From Sulfurospirillum sp. (GTDB lineage Bacteria > Campylobacterota > Campylobacteria > Campylobacterales > Sulfurospirillaceae): a stretch of 44,062 nucleotides of DNA. The notes under the pieces were generated by a model, which saw only the letters and a list, made by a program, of their open reading frames with translations, was not told the DNA's origin and searched no databases. Position 1 is the first letter of the stretch; the number at the start of each line of letters is the position of its first letter. This document shows, piece after piece, positions 1 to 10,242 of the stretch. Made by a program: the position numbers and the translations under genes. Location: contig JAERRW010000071.1 of assembly GCA_016735235.1 (NCBI GenBank), forward strand, positions 1 through 44,062. Direction: 5' to 3'.

Positions 1-546
1 CTTTAATTTTTTTATAGAAGTTTTTATATTTTTTATTTGTGAATTTTGAATACTTATTTTTTTATTTATTTCATCATAATTATGCGAAAGTTTTAAAAAC
101 TCTTTTTGCATAATTATACCAATTTTATTCACAACTTCTTCGGCTAAAATATTATCACTTGAATCTTGATAATTTTTATCAGAAATAAGATAAAATGAGA
201 AATCTTCTGCAATTACTTTAATAATTTTTTTTTCTAATTTTTTTTTATTTTCCATAAGATTTGTGTTTTGTATTGTTAAATCTTTAAGATCAAGTACTTT
301 GCTTTTTACTGTATTTTCATTTTTATTTATATTCCTCCTTAGATTAGCTATCTGTGAATTTATATCTTTTAATTTTTTTTTCTCTTTTAATATATCTTTT
401 GCAACATCATTGAGTTTACTGCTTATATTTTTTCCATCTGCTATTTTTGTTTTTAAATTTTTTTGATTTTTATCTATTTTTTTTTCAACACTTGTGGCTG
501 AAAAAAGTGCTATCGATAGTGTCAATAAAAGCGGTACAATTCTCAT
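1..546 (-). CDS. Partial coiled-coil secreted protein, probable EnvC-like murein hydrolase activator N-terminus; runs off the window start
   Basis: Own translation from ATG at 546: MRIVPLLLTLSIALFSATSVEKKIDKNQKNLKTKIADGKNISSKLNDV..., signal peptide plus coiled coil, directly downstream of ftsX. Absent from the ORF track because it is open at the edge. Confidence 0.7.
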   Translation of the reverse strand, partial: MRIVPLLLTLSIALFSATSVEKKIDKNQKNLKTKIADGKNISSKLNDVAKDILKEKKKLKDINSQIANLRRNINKNENTVKSKVLDLKDLTIQNTNLMENKKKLEKKIIKVIAEDFSFYLISDKNYQDSSDNILAEEVVNKIGIIMQKEFLKLSHNYDEINKKISIQNSQIKNIKTSIKKLK

Positions 547-1358
547 TGCCTATTCATCTTTCTTATCACAATTGAGACAATAAAAAGTGAAAAAAGAAGT
601 GATACAATAAGCAAAACTCCAGTATCTTTTAATATAAAAAACTCTGGTATTACTATATCAATACTTTTTGCAAAAGTATCAATCTTTTCAAATTTTGGAA
701 TAAATATATAAACAGCACTCACAAGTAGAGTGCTTATTAAAGAATCTATAACTACAAGTCTATAGAGAACTGCACTTTTTATCCAAAAAGGAGCACCAAA
801 AAGAGTCATAATAGACATTCTTTCTTGATGTTCAAGTAGCCAAATTTTCATCTGTTTAACCATTAACAAAACTGAAATTATCAGAACAAAAATAGAAAAT
901 AAAAATACTATCTTTTCCAACGCTTGAAACATTCTATAAATTTTACTATAAGTTTTAGAAAAAGTCTCTACTTTAGTAATGGACTCAATTTTTAATAGCT
1001 TATCTTTTATCTCTTCAATATCTTTTTCATTAGGAAAAGATTTTAGCTTTATAGAGTAAAATTTTGGAAGAGATGTTTTTAAGAGTGAAATATTTTTTGT
1101 TGATATTTTATCTTTTAGCTTATCTAGTATTTTTTTAGAACTTATCTCTTCAATTGATTTTACACCACTCACTATGTTTTTTATGGTAGTTTGTGAAAGC
1201 TCTTTAGATGCGACTACAACTATAGAGTAGTCTTTAGTTAATGTTCTAGAGTAACTATCTACTATTTGATTAATCAAAAATATAAATTGCAATGAAAAAA
1301 GAGTAACAAAAAGTGGAATAATAACTGAAAGATGATTTCTAAGAGACTTCATAAACAA
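543..1358 (-). CDS. ftsX: Cell division protein FtsX (permease-like)
   Basis: Four-TM FtsX topology and adjacency to ftsE. Confidence 0.85.
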   Translation of the reverse strand: MFMKSLRNHLSVIIPLFVTLFSLQFIFLINQIVDSYSRTLTKDYSIVVVASKELSQTTIKNIVSGVKSIEEISSKKILDKLKDKISTKNISLLKTSLPKFYSIKLKSFPNEKDIEEIKDKLLKIESITKVETFSKTYSKIYRMFQALEKIVFLFSIFVLIISVLLMVKQMKIWLLEHQERMSIMTLFGAPFWIKSAVLYRLVVIDSLISTLLVSAVYIFIPKFEKIDTFAKSIDIVIPEFFILKDTGVLLIVSLLFSLFIVSIVIRKMNRQ

Positions 1359-2010
1359 CTCCTGTCTCTAAGAAAAAATGTTTATAATCTATATCTAGTG
1401 TTGATGGTATGTGATGAGTAACCACTATAACTGTAGTTCCTAAATACTCTTTTGCATTTTTAAGCAAATCCCAAATTACTTCACTTGAGTATTCATCTAA
1501 ATTACCTGTTGGTTCATCTGCTAAAATAATCACTGGATTATGGGCTAAGGCTCTTGCCATTGCAACACGCTGCTGCTCTCCTCCGCTAAGCTCGAGTGGG
1601 TATTTATCTGCTTTATGAAGAAGTTTTACATGTTTTAAGAGTTTTTGTGCTTGCTGTGTGCAAACTACTTTTGAGAACCCTCCTATTATGAGAGGCAACA
1701 TAACATTTTTCTCTACCGTCCAATCAGCAATAAGTCTATAATCTTGAAAAACAATTCCTAAATAACGCCTCAAAAGATTTAATTTGGAGCTATTTGCATT
1801 ATTTATTTTTATACCACAAACATTTAAAGATCCTTTTTTAGGAGTCAATTGACCATATAATGATTTTAGTATAGTAGATTTGCCACTACCGCTTTTGCCT
1901 GTTATGAAAACAAACTCATTTGAATTTATCTTCATATTAGCCTCGGTTATAATAGGCTCATCTTTACCATAAGTTAAAGTGAGATTATTAGCATGTATTA
2001 CATGTTCCAC
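1339..2010 (-). CDS. ftsE: Cell division ATP-binding protein FtsE
   Basis: Walker A GKSGSGKST, signature LSGGEQQRVAMARAL, Walker B ILADEPTGNLD. Confidence 0.9.
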   Translation of the reverse strand: MEHVIHANNLTLTYGKDEPIITEANMKINSNEFVFITGKSGSGKSTILKSLYGQLTPKKGSLNVCGIKINNANSSKLNLLRRYLGIVFQDYRLIADWTVEKNVMLPLIIGGFSKVVCTQQAQKLLKHVKLLHKADKYPLELSGGEQQRVAMARALAHNPVIILADEPTGNLDEYSSEVIWDLLKNAKEYLGTTVIVVTHHIPSTLDIDYKHFFLETGVVYEVS

Positions 2011-3167
2011 AAGTATCCTTTTATTAATTCATGTGCTTTTTTATTATCCTTAGTTGCCAAAATATAATTTGGAAAATATACTACTCTGTTTTTTTTTATA
2101 AAAATATAACTGTGTTCATTTTTTTGACTTGCTCCAAATGAGACACGCAAAAGTCCTTCATTTTTATTTATCTCAAAAATATCTTCTATATGGGCAAAAA
2201 AACCATCTCCTCTTAATGTAACTTCTTTAAATCTCTTTTTAACACTGCAAAACTCTACTGTTTCATAAAACTTTAATACCCCTATATTTTGTATTTTATT
2301 GGAGTCTTCTTGATTTATCATAGTTATGTCATATATGTCTTTTTCTTCTTTTCTCCATCTCTCTTCATATTTACTATTTATCTCTAAATTTTGATTTTTA
2401 TTGACACATAATGCTATTTTTTGTTGAGTTAAAAATTCGTTAAATGAGTACTTAAAACAGTTATTGCTGTCTGTTCTAAACTCTAATGTTCCGCCAACTC
2501 TCAAAACTCTTTTTGTCTCATCAATAAATTTTTTACTAATAACACGACGGTGAGGCTTTTTATCCCATGGAATTGGAAAATGCATAAATATCTGCTCAAC
2601 ACTATTAGAACTTAAAAATTCTAAAAATATTCTTGCATCATAATCTACTACTAAGATATTCTCTATATTTTGAAGTTCGCACTGTCTTAACACTTGCTCG
2701 ATAGAGGGCTTATGAATCTCAAGACCAATATAAATTTTGTCTGGATTTTTTTTTGCCTGATAAAGAAGATGTCTACCACTTCCAAAACCAATCTCTAGCA
2801 ATATATTTTTTCTGTTTTTAAATTTATCTATAAAATACTCTATACTCTTAAGGTGTGGAGAGATTATCAGGCTCTTTTGTTTTTTTGAATCTATATTTGT
2901 ATTGATGGGTTTAATTTTATTTAAGTCTCTATAATCTTTTAAAGCTTGTTGCAAAATAGCCACTTGAGATGGTCTGCTTATCTTGTCTCCTTTGATAAGA
3001 TAATTTTTTTTTGTTTTATTTATTTTAAGAAATAGATCACAACCTTGAGTGTGACTCATCACCAATCTTTCGCCTTTTTTAGAGACTGCTACAAATTTAA
3101 ATTCACTTTTTCCAAAATTTGCTGGGTACAATGGTTCTAGAAAAAAATTTGTATGTAAATTTGGCAT
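1998..3167 (-). CDS. trmB: tRNA (guanine-N7-)-methyltransferase, long Campylobacterota form
   Basis: LLEIGFGSGRHLLYQAKKNPDKIYIGLEIHKPS and FMHFPIPWDKKPHRRVISKKF motifs. Confidence 0.85.
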   Translation of the reverse strand: MPNLHTNFFLEPLYPANFGKSEFKFVAVSKKGERLVMSHTQGCDLFLKINKTKKNYLIKGDKISRPSQVAILQQALKDYRDLNKIKPINTNIDSKKQKSLIISPHLKSIEYFIDKFKNRKNILLEIGFGSGRHLLYQAKKNPDKIYIGLEIHKPSIEQVLRQCELQNIENILVVDYDARIFLEFLSSNSVEQIFMHFPIPWDKKPHRRVISKKFIDETKRVLRVGGTLEFRTDSNNCFKYSFNEFLTQQKIALCVNKNQNLEINSKYEERWRKEEKDIYDITMINQEDSNKIQNIGVLKFYETVEFCSVKKRFKEVTLRGDGFFAHIEDIFEINKNEGLLRVSFGASQKNEHSYIFIKKNRVVYFPNYILATKDNKKAHELIKGYLWNM

Positions 3168-3175
3168 CTTTTAAG

Positions 3176-4411
3176 CTATTTTTTTGGTATTTTTATAATT
3201 ATATTTTCTGATTTCCTTGACGCTAAACCATACTTGTCTATAGCAATAACATTATACTTGTACTTGATGCCTTTTATAATATCTGCGTCATTAAAAACAT
3301 TTCCTTTAACTCCAGTAAATACTCTTTTTTTATCTTGGTACTCTTTGGTAATATTATATTTTACTGCTCTAGTATCTTTACTTTTCCAGGTAATATTAGC
3401 ACTTTCTCCATTATGATTTGATGATGTTATGTAGACACTATCTAGTCTAGCTAAAGAGCTTCCAGCTACTGCATTACGCTGTCTTGGAGACTCTAATTCA
3501 TCTTTATCTACTGCTGTTACTAAATAGTAATAAGATTTGCCATTTGCATTTATTAAGTCTTCGTAACTAGTGTCTTCTGTTTTTGCTAAATAACTATAAT
3601 AAAGCATAGGATTAATAGATCTATACACCTTATAATAAGAGAAGTCCTTCTCGTTTGAGGCATCCCATTTTAGAACTACTTTTTTAGGAATATATATTGT
3701 TGCTTTCAAGTTTTGAATCTCTACTGGCAAAGGTTTTGTTGCAGCCTCTACTATTTTACTTGATTTTGAGATTAAACCATCATAAGTCTCTACTTTTACT
3801 CTATATCTGTAAACAAAATTATCTCTTAACCCAGAATCAATATACTCAACATTTAATCTGCCTTTTACTTGTGCTACTCTCTCCCATTTAGATGAAGTAA
3901 ACATTTTTCTCTCTATAATATAAGATGACACTCTTTGAAATGTATGAGGTCTCCATATTAGTTTCACTCTACGAGGAAGATTATTAATAGCTTTGATATA
4001 TACCACAGACTCTATAAGAGGAGATGTAGTTACATTAATTATGTCACTTTTTACTGACTCTTTTTTATCTTTTGAAAATGTTGAAAAACGATACTGATAC
4101 TGTGTTGCAGGCTTTAAACCAGTATCGACAAAATGGGAACTATGTCTATCTTTTATAGTTACTATTTTTATCAATTTTTCTTTTTCTTTTTCTAAATCCA
4201 AGCGATAAATATTGTATCCGCTTACTATTTTATCTAAACTAGGTGTCCACTCAAACCCAACTTCTGTAATGTCTGTTAAAAATTTTATATTTTCTAACTG
4301 TGGCAAAGATTGATCAACAGCAGATTTCTTTAATGGTTGAGGGCTATTTTTGCATCCACTAATAAAAATTATTGAAACTATCAATAATGCAAAGACTGTC
4401 CATTTTTTCAT
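3176..4411 (-). CDS. Fibronectin type III repeat lipoprotein
   Basis: Lipobox signal MKKWTVFALLIVSIIFISGC; repeated Fn3-like units (YNIYRLD, YRYRVKVETYDG, YYKVYRS). Confidence 0.75.
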   Translation of the reverse strand: MKKWTVFALLIVSIIFISGCKNSPQPLKKSAVDQSLPQLENIKFLTDITEVGFEWTPSLDKIVSGYNIYRLDLEKEKEKLIKIVTIKDRHSSHFVDTGLKPATQYQYRFSTFSKDKKESVKSDIINVTTSPLIESVVYIKAINNLPRRVKLIWRPHTFQRVSSYIIERKMFTSSKWERVAQVKGRLNVEYIDSGLRDNFVYRYRVKVETYDGLISKSSKIVEAATKPLPVEIQNLKATIYIPKKVVLKWDASNEKDFSYYKVYRSINPMLYYSYLAKTEDTSYEDLINANGKSYYYLVTAVDKDELESPRQRNAVAGSSLARLDSVYITSSNHNGESANITWKSKDTRAVKYNITKEYQDKKRVFTGVKGNVFNDADIIKGIKYKYNVIAIDKYGLASRKSENIIIKIPKK

Positions 4412-5318
4412 CTATCTCATCCTTGTTAAAATATTTCTCTAGTATGTTTTCAAAATCCACAAACAAAGGGGCAGTAACTCTCATAGACTCCCCTGTCCTT
4501 GGGTGTCGCAAATACAATATATATGCATGTAACATAACTCTTGCTATACTACTCTTTTGGCACTTAAAACCGTATAAAGTATCGCCTAATATATGACGAG
4601 ACATGGAGCTTAAATGAACTCTTATCTGGTGTGTTCTTCCTGTAAAAAGTTTTGCACTAATCAACTCTTTTTTTTTATCTTTTGAAAGTACAAGTTTACA
4701 AAAAGCACTTTTTGATTCGCGTCCTCCCATAACAACATCCATTTTTAGCCTATTTTTTCTATTTCTTGCAATTGGTTTATTGACTATGGTATCATTTTTT
4801 AAAGGCAAATCAGTAATTGCAAGATAGTACCTACCCATACTTTTATCAAGTAGTTGAGAAGAGAGTCCTAAGTGAGCTCTATTGTTTTTAGCAACAACTA
4901 AAGCTCCGCTTGTCTCTTTATCTATACGGTGAACAATGCCATGTCTCTCATCTCCACTTATAGTAGCAAGTGATACTCCTCGCTTTATTAGCCAATCAAC
5001 CACTGTTGCTTCTTTAACACTTGAGGCTGGATGAACAGTTAAAAATGGGGGTTTGTTTATAATTAAAATATCATCATCTTCATAAAGAATATCTATATCA
5101 AAATCAACTTTATACCTTTTTTTTTCTTTAGTAATTTGAATAAAATCATACTCTACGACATCATTAATTTTTAACTTAAAACTACATTTTTTAATTTTTT
5201 TAGTACCTATTTTAATACCAACTCGTTTTATTAACTGTTCTATTTGATTTCTTGGAAGTTTAAGGTTTTTACTCATTACAACATCTAATCTTCCTGTTTC
5301 TTTACATATAAAGGTCAT
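4359..5318 (-). CDS. RluA/RluD family 23S rRNA pseudouridine synthase
   Basis: S4-like N-terminus, HGIVHRIDKETSGALVVAKN, LFTGRTHQIRVHLSSMSRHILGDTLYG. Confidence 0.88.
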   Translation of the reverse strand: MTFICKETGRLDVVMSKNLKLPRNQIEQLIKRVGIKIGTKKIKKCSFKLKINDVVEYDFIQITKEKKRYKVDFDIDILYEDDDILIINKPPFLTVHPASSVKEATVVDWLIKRGVSLATISGDERHGIVHRIDKETSGALVVAKNNRAHLGLSSQLLDKSMGRYYLAITDLPLKNDTIVNKPIARNRKNRLKMDVVMGGRESKSAFCKLVLSKDKKKELISAKLFTGRTHQIRVHLSSMSRHILGDTLYGFKCQKSSIARVMLHAYILYLRHPRTGESMRVTAPLFVDFENILEKYFNKDEIDEKMDSLCIIDSFNNFY

Positions 5319-5365
5319 TTAACTCTCTTTTTTGTATAATACTATTATTTAAATTTAGGATTTCC

Positions 5366-6472
5366 GTGTTACACATAGATAAACATATATTTACACATTT
5401 TGATTTTTTAATTCCTATTTTAGTTTTACCTATTATAGGAGTCTCATTTTACCTAATTAATGAGGCAAATACCATGTTAGCAAATAAACAATTAGTCTAT
5501 TTCACTATTGGATTTCTTGCTTTTTTGTTTTTTTTCCTAATCCCTATTAGAAAAATAGAGTGGTTAATACCTATCTTTTTTTGGTTAACTATTGCTCTTC
5601 TTATAAGTGTTGAATTTTTTGGTATATCTAAATTAGGGGCAAAAAGATGGCTTGAAATTCCATTTATTCACTTTACTATTCAACCATCAGAAATTTTAAA
5701 ACCGGCATTTGTTCTAATGATGGCGTATCTTATAAAACATAATCCGCCAGAAGAGAAAGGTTACAATTTAAAAGATTTTATTAAATTTAGTTTCTATATA
5801 TTGTTCCCATTTTTTCTCATAGCAAAAGAACCTGATTTAGGAACAGCTATGATTCTTCTTATAGTTGGATATGGAATACTTTTTGTTATAGGAGTTAATA
5901 AAAAAATTTGGATTTCTATTTTTGTTATTATTGCAATAAGTGGACCATTTTTATATACCTTTTTGTATGATTATCAAAAAAAACGTATTATGGATTTTGT
6001 CTCTGAAAAACCTAGTTACCATGTGAGACAATCTCTCATAGCTATAGGGAGTGGGGGACTTTATGGAAAAGAGAAAGAAGAAGCAACGCAGACCCATTTC
6101 AAGTTTTTACCAATAGCGACTAGTGATTTTATATTTGCCTATCATGTTGAGAGATTTGGTTTTTGGGGAGCATTGGGTTTAATTAGTTTTTATGCTCTAC
6201 TAGTAATACATCTCATAACCCTAAATTATAAATTTCACAAAGACTATTTTGGGCAAGTTGTTGCCTCAAGCATAGCTCTGCTTATTTTTGTCTACATGGG
6301 AGTTAATATCTCTATGACTATTGGTTTTGCTCCAGTAGTAGGAGTACCTTTGCCCTTTTTTAGTTATGGAGGAAGTAGCTTTGTTACTTATATGATATTT
6401 TTTGGAATATTGGAAAATTTACTTACTTTTAGGTTTGATAGAACATACAAAGCAGTAAAATATAATCTTTAA
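5366..6472 (+). CDS. rodA: Rod shape-determining protein RodA (SEDS glycosyltransferase)
   Basis: Polytopic SEDS protein; AKRWLEIPFIHFTIQPSEILKPA, KEPDLGTAMILL, GVPLPFFSYGGSSF. Confidence 0.9.
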   Translation: MLHIDKHIFTHFDFLIPILVLPIIGVSFYLINEANTMLANKQLVYFTIGFLAFLFFFLIPIRKIEWLIPIFFWLTIALLISVEFFGISKLGAKRWLEIPFIHFTIQPSEILKPAFVLMMAYLIKHNPPEEKGYNLKDFIKFSFYILFPFFLIAKEPDLGTAMILLIVGYGILFVIGVNKKIWISIFVIIAISGPFLYTFLYDYQKKRIMDFVSEKPSYHVRQSLIAIGSGGLYGKEKEEATQTHFKFLPIATSDFIFAYHVERFGFWGALGLISFYALLVIHLITLNYKFHKDYFGQVVASSIALLIFVYMGVNISMTIGFAPVVGVPLPFFSYGGSSFVTYMIFFGILENLLTFRFDRTYKAVKYNL

Positions 6473-6532
6473 TTTAAATTTTACTTTATTTTAAAGAATA
6501 AACAGATAATATACATTTTTAAAAAACAAAAT

Positions 6533-6609
6533 GGGTTGTTAGCTCAGTTGGTTAGAGTCCCCCGCTCATAACGGGGAGGTCGAGTGTTCGAGTCACTCAC
6601 AACCCACCA
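6533..6609 (+). tRNA. tRNA with CAU anticodon (tRNA-Met elongator or tRNA-Ile2), CCA encoded
   Basis: Acceptor GGGTTGT/ACAACCC, anticodon stem-loop CCCCG-CTCATAA-CGGGG, T-loop TTCGAGT, discriminator A and CCA. Confidence 0.93.
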
Positions 6610-7118
6610 CTTTTTTTGTTTTTATTATTTTTTCGTTTTTGATGCCTCTTCTCTTTTTTAACTGAATTTATCCAAAGCCAATTTGATGAATAATATATTA
6701 ACGTTGAGACAATAGTAGAGTAGAAAAAAGTTCCTACATATAAAGGGATTAATACAGCATCAATATGTGCTGAAAACCATTTTGTTGTCAACTCTATATC
6801 CAAAGTGTCGCCACCAAGTAAAAAATTGCCCGTCATATACTCTATGTAGTATATAAAAGGCATCGTAACAGGGTTGCTTAACCAAACAGTACCCAAAGCT
6901 ACAGGTACATTAAATCTAAAAATTAGAGTACTAAAAACAATAGCTAGCATCTGCATAGGCATAGGTATAAAAGCCCAAAAAACACCTAATGCAAGACCTC
7001 TGGTAATAGATTTTCTATTGATAGACAAATACTCTCTAGGAATTTTATGTTTTTTTATAAATTTATTAATCTTTTTGCTATTATTTTTACTGTTTTTATT
7101 AAATATCTTTCTAATCAT
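6597..7118 (-). CDS. DUF2062 domain-containing membrane protein
   Basis: SITRGLALGVFWAFIPMPMQMLAIVF...WLSNPVTMPFIYYIEY, characteristic of DUF2062. Confidence 0.8.
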   Translation of the reverse strand: MIRKIFNKNSKNNSKKINKFIKKHKIPREYLSINRKSITRGLALGVFWAFIPMPMQMLAIVFSTLIFRFNVPVALGTVWLSNPVTMPFIYYIEYMTGNFLLGGDTLDIELTTKWFSAHIDAVLIPLYVGTFFYSTIVSTLIYYSSNWLWINSVKKEKRHQKRKNNKNKKSGGL

Positions 7119-7133
7119 TAGGTTTTCAAAACT

Positions 7134-7952
7134 CTATTTATTAAAGGCTATTTTCTGTGTAAATTTAATAGATTCCTCTTTTTTACATGTAAGTTCTACC
7201 ATATCTTTTTCAAAAAACATAACTATAGTTGAACCCATCTCAAATCTTCCTAACTCATCACCTTTTTTAATAAAAAGATTCTCATACTTATAGAGTTGTG
7301 CTACTGAATTTTTAACATTTGTTTGAATATTATTATCAAATACAAATTTTATCTTTCCTACATTTAAAGCTCCTACAAAAACCATGTAAAAAACTCTTTC
7401 GTTTTCTGTGTAACACTCTAAAATAACTCTCTCATTTTCTATAAATAGTGCTGGAATTTTTCTAAGCCATGTAGAGTTTACTGGATAGAGTTTACCCGGT
7501 ACATGTACAGCTTTTTTGATTCTCATGTTACATGTGGCATGATAGCGATGATAATCTTTAGGAGAAAGATAAAAATTTAAATATTCTCCGTCTATTAATC
7601 TATTTTTCTCTTTTGTTAAAATATAGTCTCCTAAAAAAGTGTTTACATTATAAGAGTGTCCTTTTATCTGTAAAGCTTGTTGCTCCTCTATTTTCCCACA
7701 CTCACTAATATATGCATCACAAGGCGATATAAACTCATTTACATTAAGTTCTAACTCTCTTTTTACTTTTAATGGTCGTGTAAAAAGCTTGTTGAGACTA
7801 CTATAAGTATCTACTGGTAAAAATTCACTCAAATCTACTTTTGTGAATTTAACATAAACTTTATTTATAATATTTTGAATAACAGGATTAAACTCTTTTT
7901 CTGCAAATTTCCCAAACAGACGTGAAATACAGCTACTTTTAAAATTACTCAT
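7134..7952 (-). CDS. psd: Phosphatidylserine decarboxylase
   Basis: FISPCDAYISECGKIEE, LSPKDYHRYHATCNMRIK, and GST processing motif (FEMGSTIVMFFE). Confidence 0.9.
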   Translation of the reverse strand: MSNFKSSCISRLFGKFAEKEFNPVIQNIINKVYVKFTKVDLSEFLPVDTYSSLNKLFTRPLKVKRELELNVNEFISPCDAYISECGKIEEQQALQIKGHSYNVNTFLGDYILTKEKNRLIDGEYLNFYLSPKDYHRYHATCNMRIKKAVHVPGKLYPVNSTWLRKIPALFIENERVILECYTENERVFYMVFVGALNVGKIKFVFDNNIQTNVKNSVAQLYKYENLFIKKGDELGRFEMGSTIVMFFEKDMVELTCKKEESIKFTQKIAFNK

Positions 7953-8006
7953 TGGACTCTTTCAATTATGATATAATCAATTATAATATCTAAAAGGAGC
8001 TTTGTA

Positions 8007-9335
8007 TTGACTTTTGCAACCTTAATTGACAGGCAAGATATGGTAAAAAACTTAGAAAATTTAGGCTACAAAACGCCAACACCAATACAGGTAAAAACAC
8101 TACCTATAATACTAAAAAAACAAGATGTACTGGCAAAATCAAAAACAGGAAGTGGTAAAACTGTTGCTTTTGGAATACCTCTTATACTTGAGCTTAATAT
8201 TCAAAAAAGATACGAGGCGAGTGCTATCGTTTTAGCCCCATCAAGAGAGTTAGCAAATCAAGTAGCAAGAGAGTTAAGACAATTAGCATCATTTGTGAAA
8301 AATACTAAAATTTTAACGCTTTGTGGAGGTACTCCCATGAAGGGTCATGTGCAATCCATTAAACATGGTGTCCACATAGTAGTAGGAACTCCCGGTCGAG
8401 TTTTAGCGCTTTTAAAAAAAGGGTCGCTTGACCTAAATTTTATTAAAACATTGGTTTTAGATGAAGCAGATAAAATGTTAGATATGGGGTTTTTTGAAGA
8501 TATTGAAAAAATTATAAATTACACACCAAAAAGTAGGCAAACTCTTCTTTTTTCTGCCACTTTTGACATTAAAATACTTGAGTTTAGCAAATCTATACAG
8601 AACAATAGAGTAAAAATTGAAATTGAAAACGAAAAATTAAATATTCAAGAGAGGTTTTTTAAATTCTCAAATGATGGCATGGAGAGAGTTATACAACACT
8701 TTAAACCTCAAACATGTATTATTTTTTGTAATACAAAAATAAAATGTAAAGAGTTAGAAAAACGACTTCAACATAGCAACTATGATGCACTTAGTATTCA
8801 TAGTGATTTGGAGCAAATTGATAGAGATGAAACTCTTTTAGAATTTATTCATAAAAGTTGTACTTTTCTTGTGGCTACAGATGTCGCAACTCGTGGCTTA
8901 GATATACCAAATGTTGATTTAGTCATTAATTATGATTTACCACAATCTAAAGAGACTTATATTCATAGAATTGGTCGAACTGGGCGCATGAATAAAGTAG
9001 GCTTAGCTGTATCGTTTGCAAGGGGTCATGAAGAGTATCTTGATGTAAAACTAGAAAATATCGACTCTTTACATGTAGCCTCTTCACAATCATACAGAGC
9101 AAAAATGAGAACACTTTGCATAAATGGAGGCAAACGCGACAAAATAAGAGCTGGAGATATACTGGGCGCTCTTGTAAAAGAAATGGGGCAAGATGTAGAA
9201 CATATCGGCAAAATTTTAATCAACAAAAAAGAGTCTTATGTCTCAATAAATAGTAAATTCTCTAAAGAGGTATTTGAAAAAATCAAAAAATCAAAAATTA
9301 AAGGAAAAATATTTAAAGTGTGGATACTTTCATAA
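8007..9335 (+). CDS. dbpA: DEAD-box RNA helicase with DbpA-type C-terminal RNA-binding domain
   Basis: AKSKTGSGKT, VLDEADKMLDMGF, SAT, HRIGRTGR; C-terminal INGGKRDKIRAGDILGAL...HIGKI. TTG start. Confidence 0.85.
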   Translation: MTFATLIDRQDMVKNLENLGYKTPTPIQVKTLPIILKKQDVLAKSKTGSGKTVAFGIPLILELNIQKRYEASAIVLAPSRELANQVARELRQLASFVKNTKILTLCGGTPMKGHVQSIKHGVHIVVGTPGRVLALLKKGSLDLNFIKTLVLDEADKMLDMGFFEDIEKIINYTPKSRQTLLFSATFDIKILEFSKSIQNNRVKIEIENEKLNIQERFFKFSNDGMERVIQHFKPQTCIIFCNTKIKCKELEKRLQHSNYDALSIHSDLEQIDRDETLLEFIHKSCTFLVATDVATRGLDIPNVDLVINYDLPQSKETYIHRIGRTGRMNKVGLAVSFARGHEEYLDVKLENIDSLHVASSQSYRAKMRTLCINGGKRDKIRAGDILGALVKEMGQDVEHIGKILINKKESYVSINSKFSKEVFEKIKKSKIKGKIFKVWILS

Positions 9336-9768
9336 AAGTAGGCGATCTCTCATCTTCTCTTTTGTAAATTGATTTTTTCTTAAATTCGGATCTATTATCT
9401 GTAAACTTTAGTGTTTTTACATGCAAAGTCCAAAGTGTTGGATTCATAGCTAAAGCATAAATAAAAGTTTTTATATATAGTGCTTTTTCATGTAGTGTCG
9501 CTTTTTTTATAACCCCACTAAATTGCAGACCTCTAATTTTTCTAACCTCTTTTGTCTCTAAAGCTATAACTCCTGCATAATTTGAATTAATATTTAACTC
9601 TTTTATGTGTCTAGTAGAGTTTTTAGATGCAATAATAAAATTGACCTTCACCTCATCAAATGCATAAAAACAACTTGCACTATGAGGTAAATTGTCTCTA
9701 CATGTGCAAAGACTAAGAAGATGATGCTCTTTGATAAACTCTACTATTTTTTTCAACCATTTACCCAT
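9313..9768 (-). CDS. Pyridoxamine 5'-phosphate oxidase-like (FMN-binding split barrel) protein
   Basis: MGKWLKKIVEFIKEHHLLSLCTCRDNLPHSASCFYAFDE...; start moved from the ORF-track start to the internal ATG at 9768. Confidence 0.65.
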   Translation of the reverse strand: MGKWLKKIVEFIKEHHLLSLCTCRDNLPHSASCFYAFDEVKVNFIIASKNSTRHIKELNINSNYAGVIALETKEVRKIRGLQFSGVIKKATLHEKALYIKTFIYALAMNPTLWTLHVKTLKFTDNRSEFKKKSIYKREDERSPTFMKVSTL

Positions 9769-10136
9769 TGGAGGTACTTTTGTATTGCTTCTAAGTGAGT
9801 CAATAGATAGTAAATTGAGATTAACCAAATGAGAAGAATCAAGCTTTGCCACATTAAAAATATCTTTTTTCTTATCTTATGTTTAGTGATAATTATAGCA
9901 AATAATGCCCCAAAAATGCCTCCTGCTATACTAAAAAAGTATAAACTTATTTCTGGAACTCTTGCTCTCTCTTTAGATGAGTTATATTTATCAATAACAA
10001 AAAGTAAAAATGTAAATATATTAATTGATGCAAAATACCAAAACACAACAGGCATAATAGGCATAAAACTATTAAGAAGAAAACTAGAAACTACTAAAAG
10101 CAACATTAAAACTATGCGAAACCCATTACAACACAT
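9753..10136 (-). CDS. DUF1294-like small membrane protein
   Basis: FLLFVIDKYNSSKERARVPEISLYFFSIAGGIFGALFAIIITKHKIRKKIFL matches the DUF1294 pattern. Confidence 0.7.
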   Translation of the reverse strand: MCCNGFRIVLMLLLVVSSFLLNSFMPIMPVVFWYFASINIFTFLLFVIDKYNSSKERARVPEISLYFFSIAGGIFGALFAIIITKHKIRKKIFLMWQSLILLIWLISIYYLLTHLEAIQKYLQWVNG

Positions 10137-10242
10137 TGTAAACCTCTTTTTTATTACAGTATAAGATACTTAATTAATTATAATAAAATATCTTACTAAA
10201 TTTGTAGATTATATCGACTATGTTATAAAAAGTCTATTATAA

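Noticed and set aside
263-466. 67-aa plus-strand ORF rich in Phe and Leu
   Set aside because: Antisense of the partial EnvC-like coiled-coil gene; poly-Lys codons read backwards as Phe.
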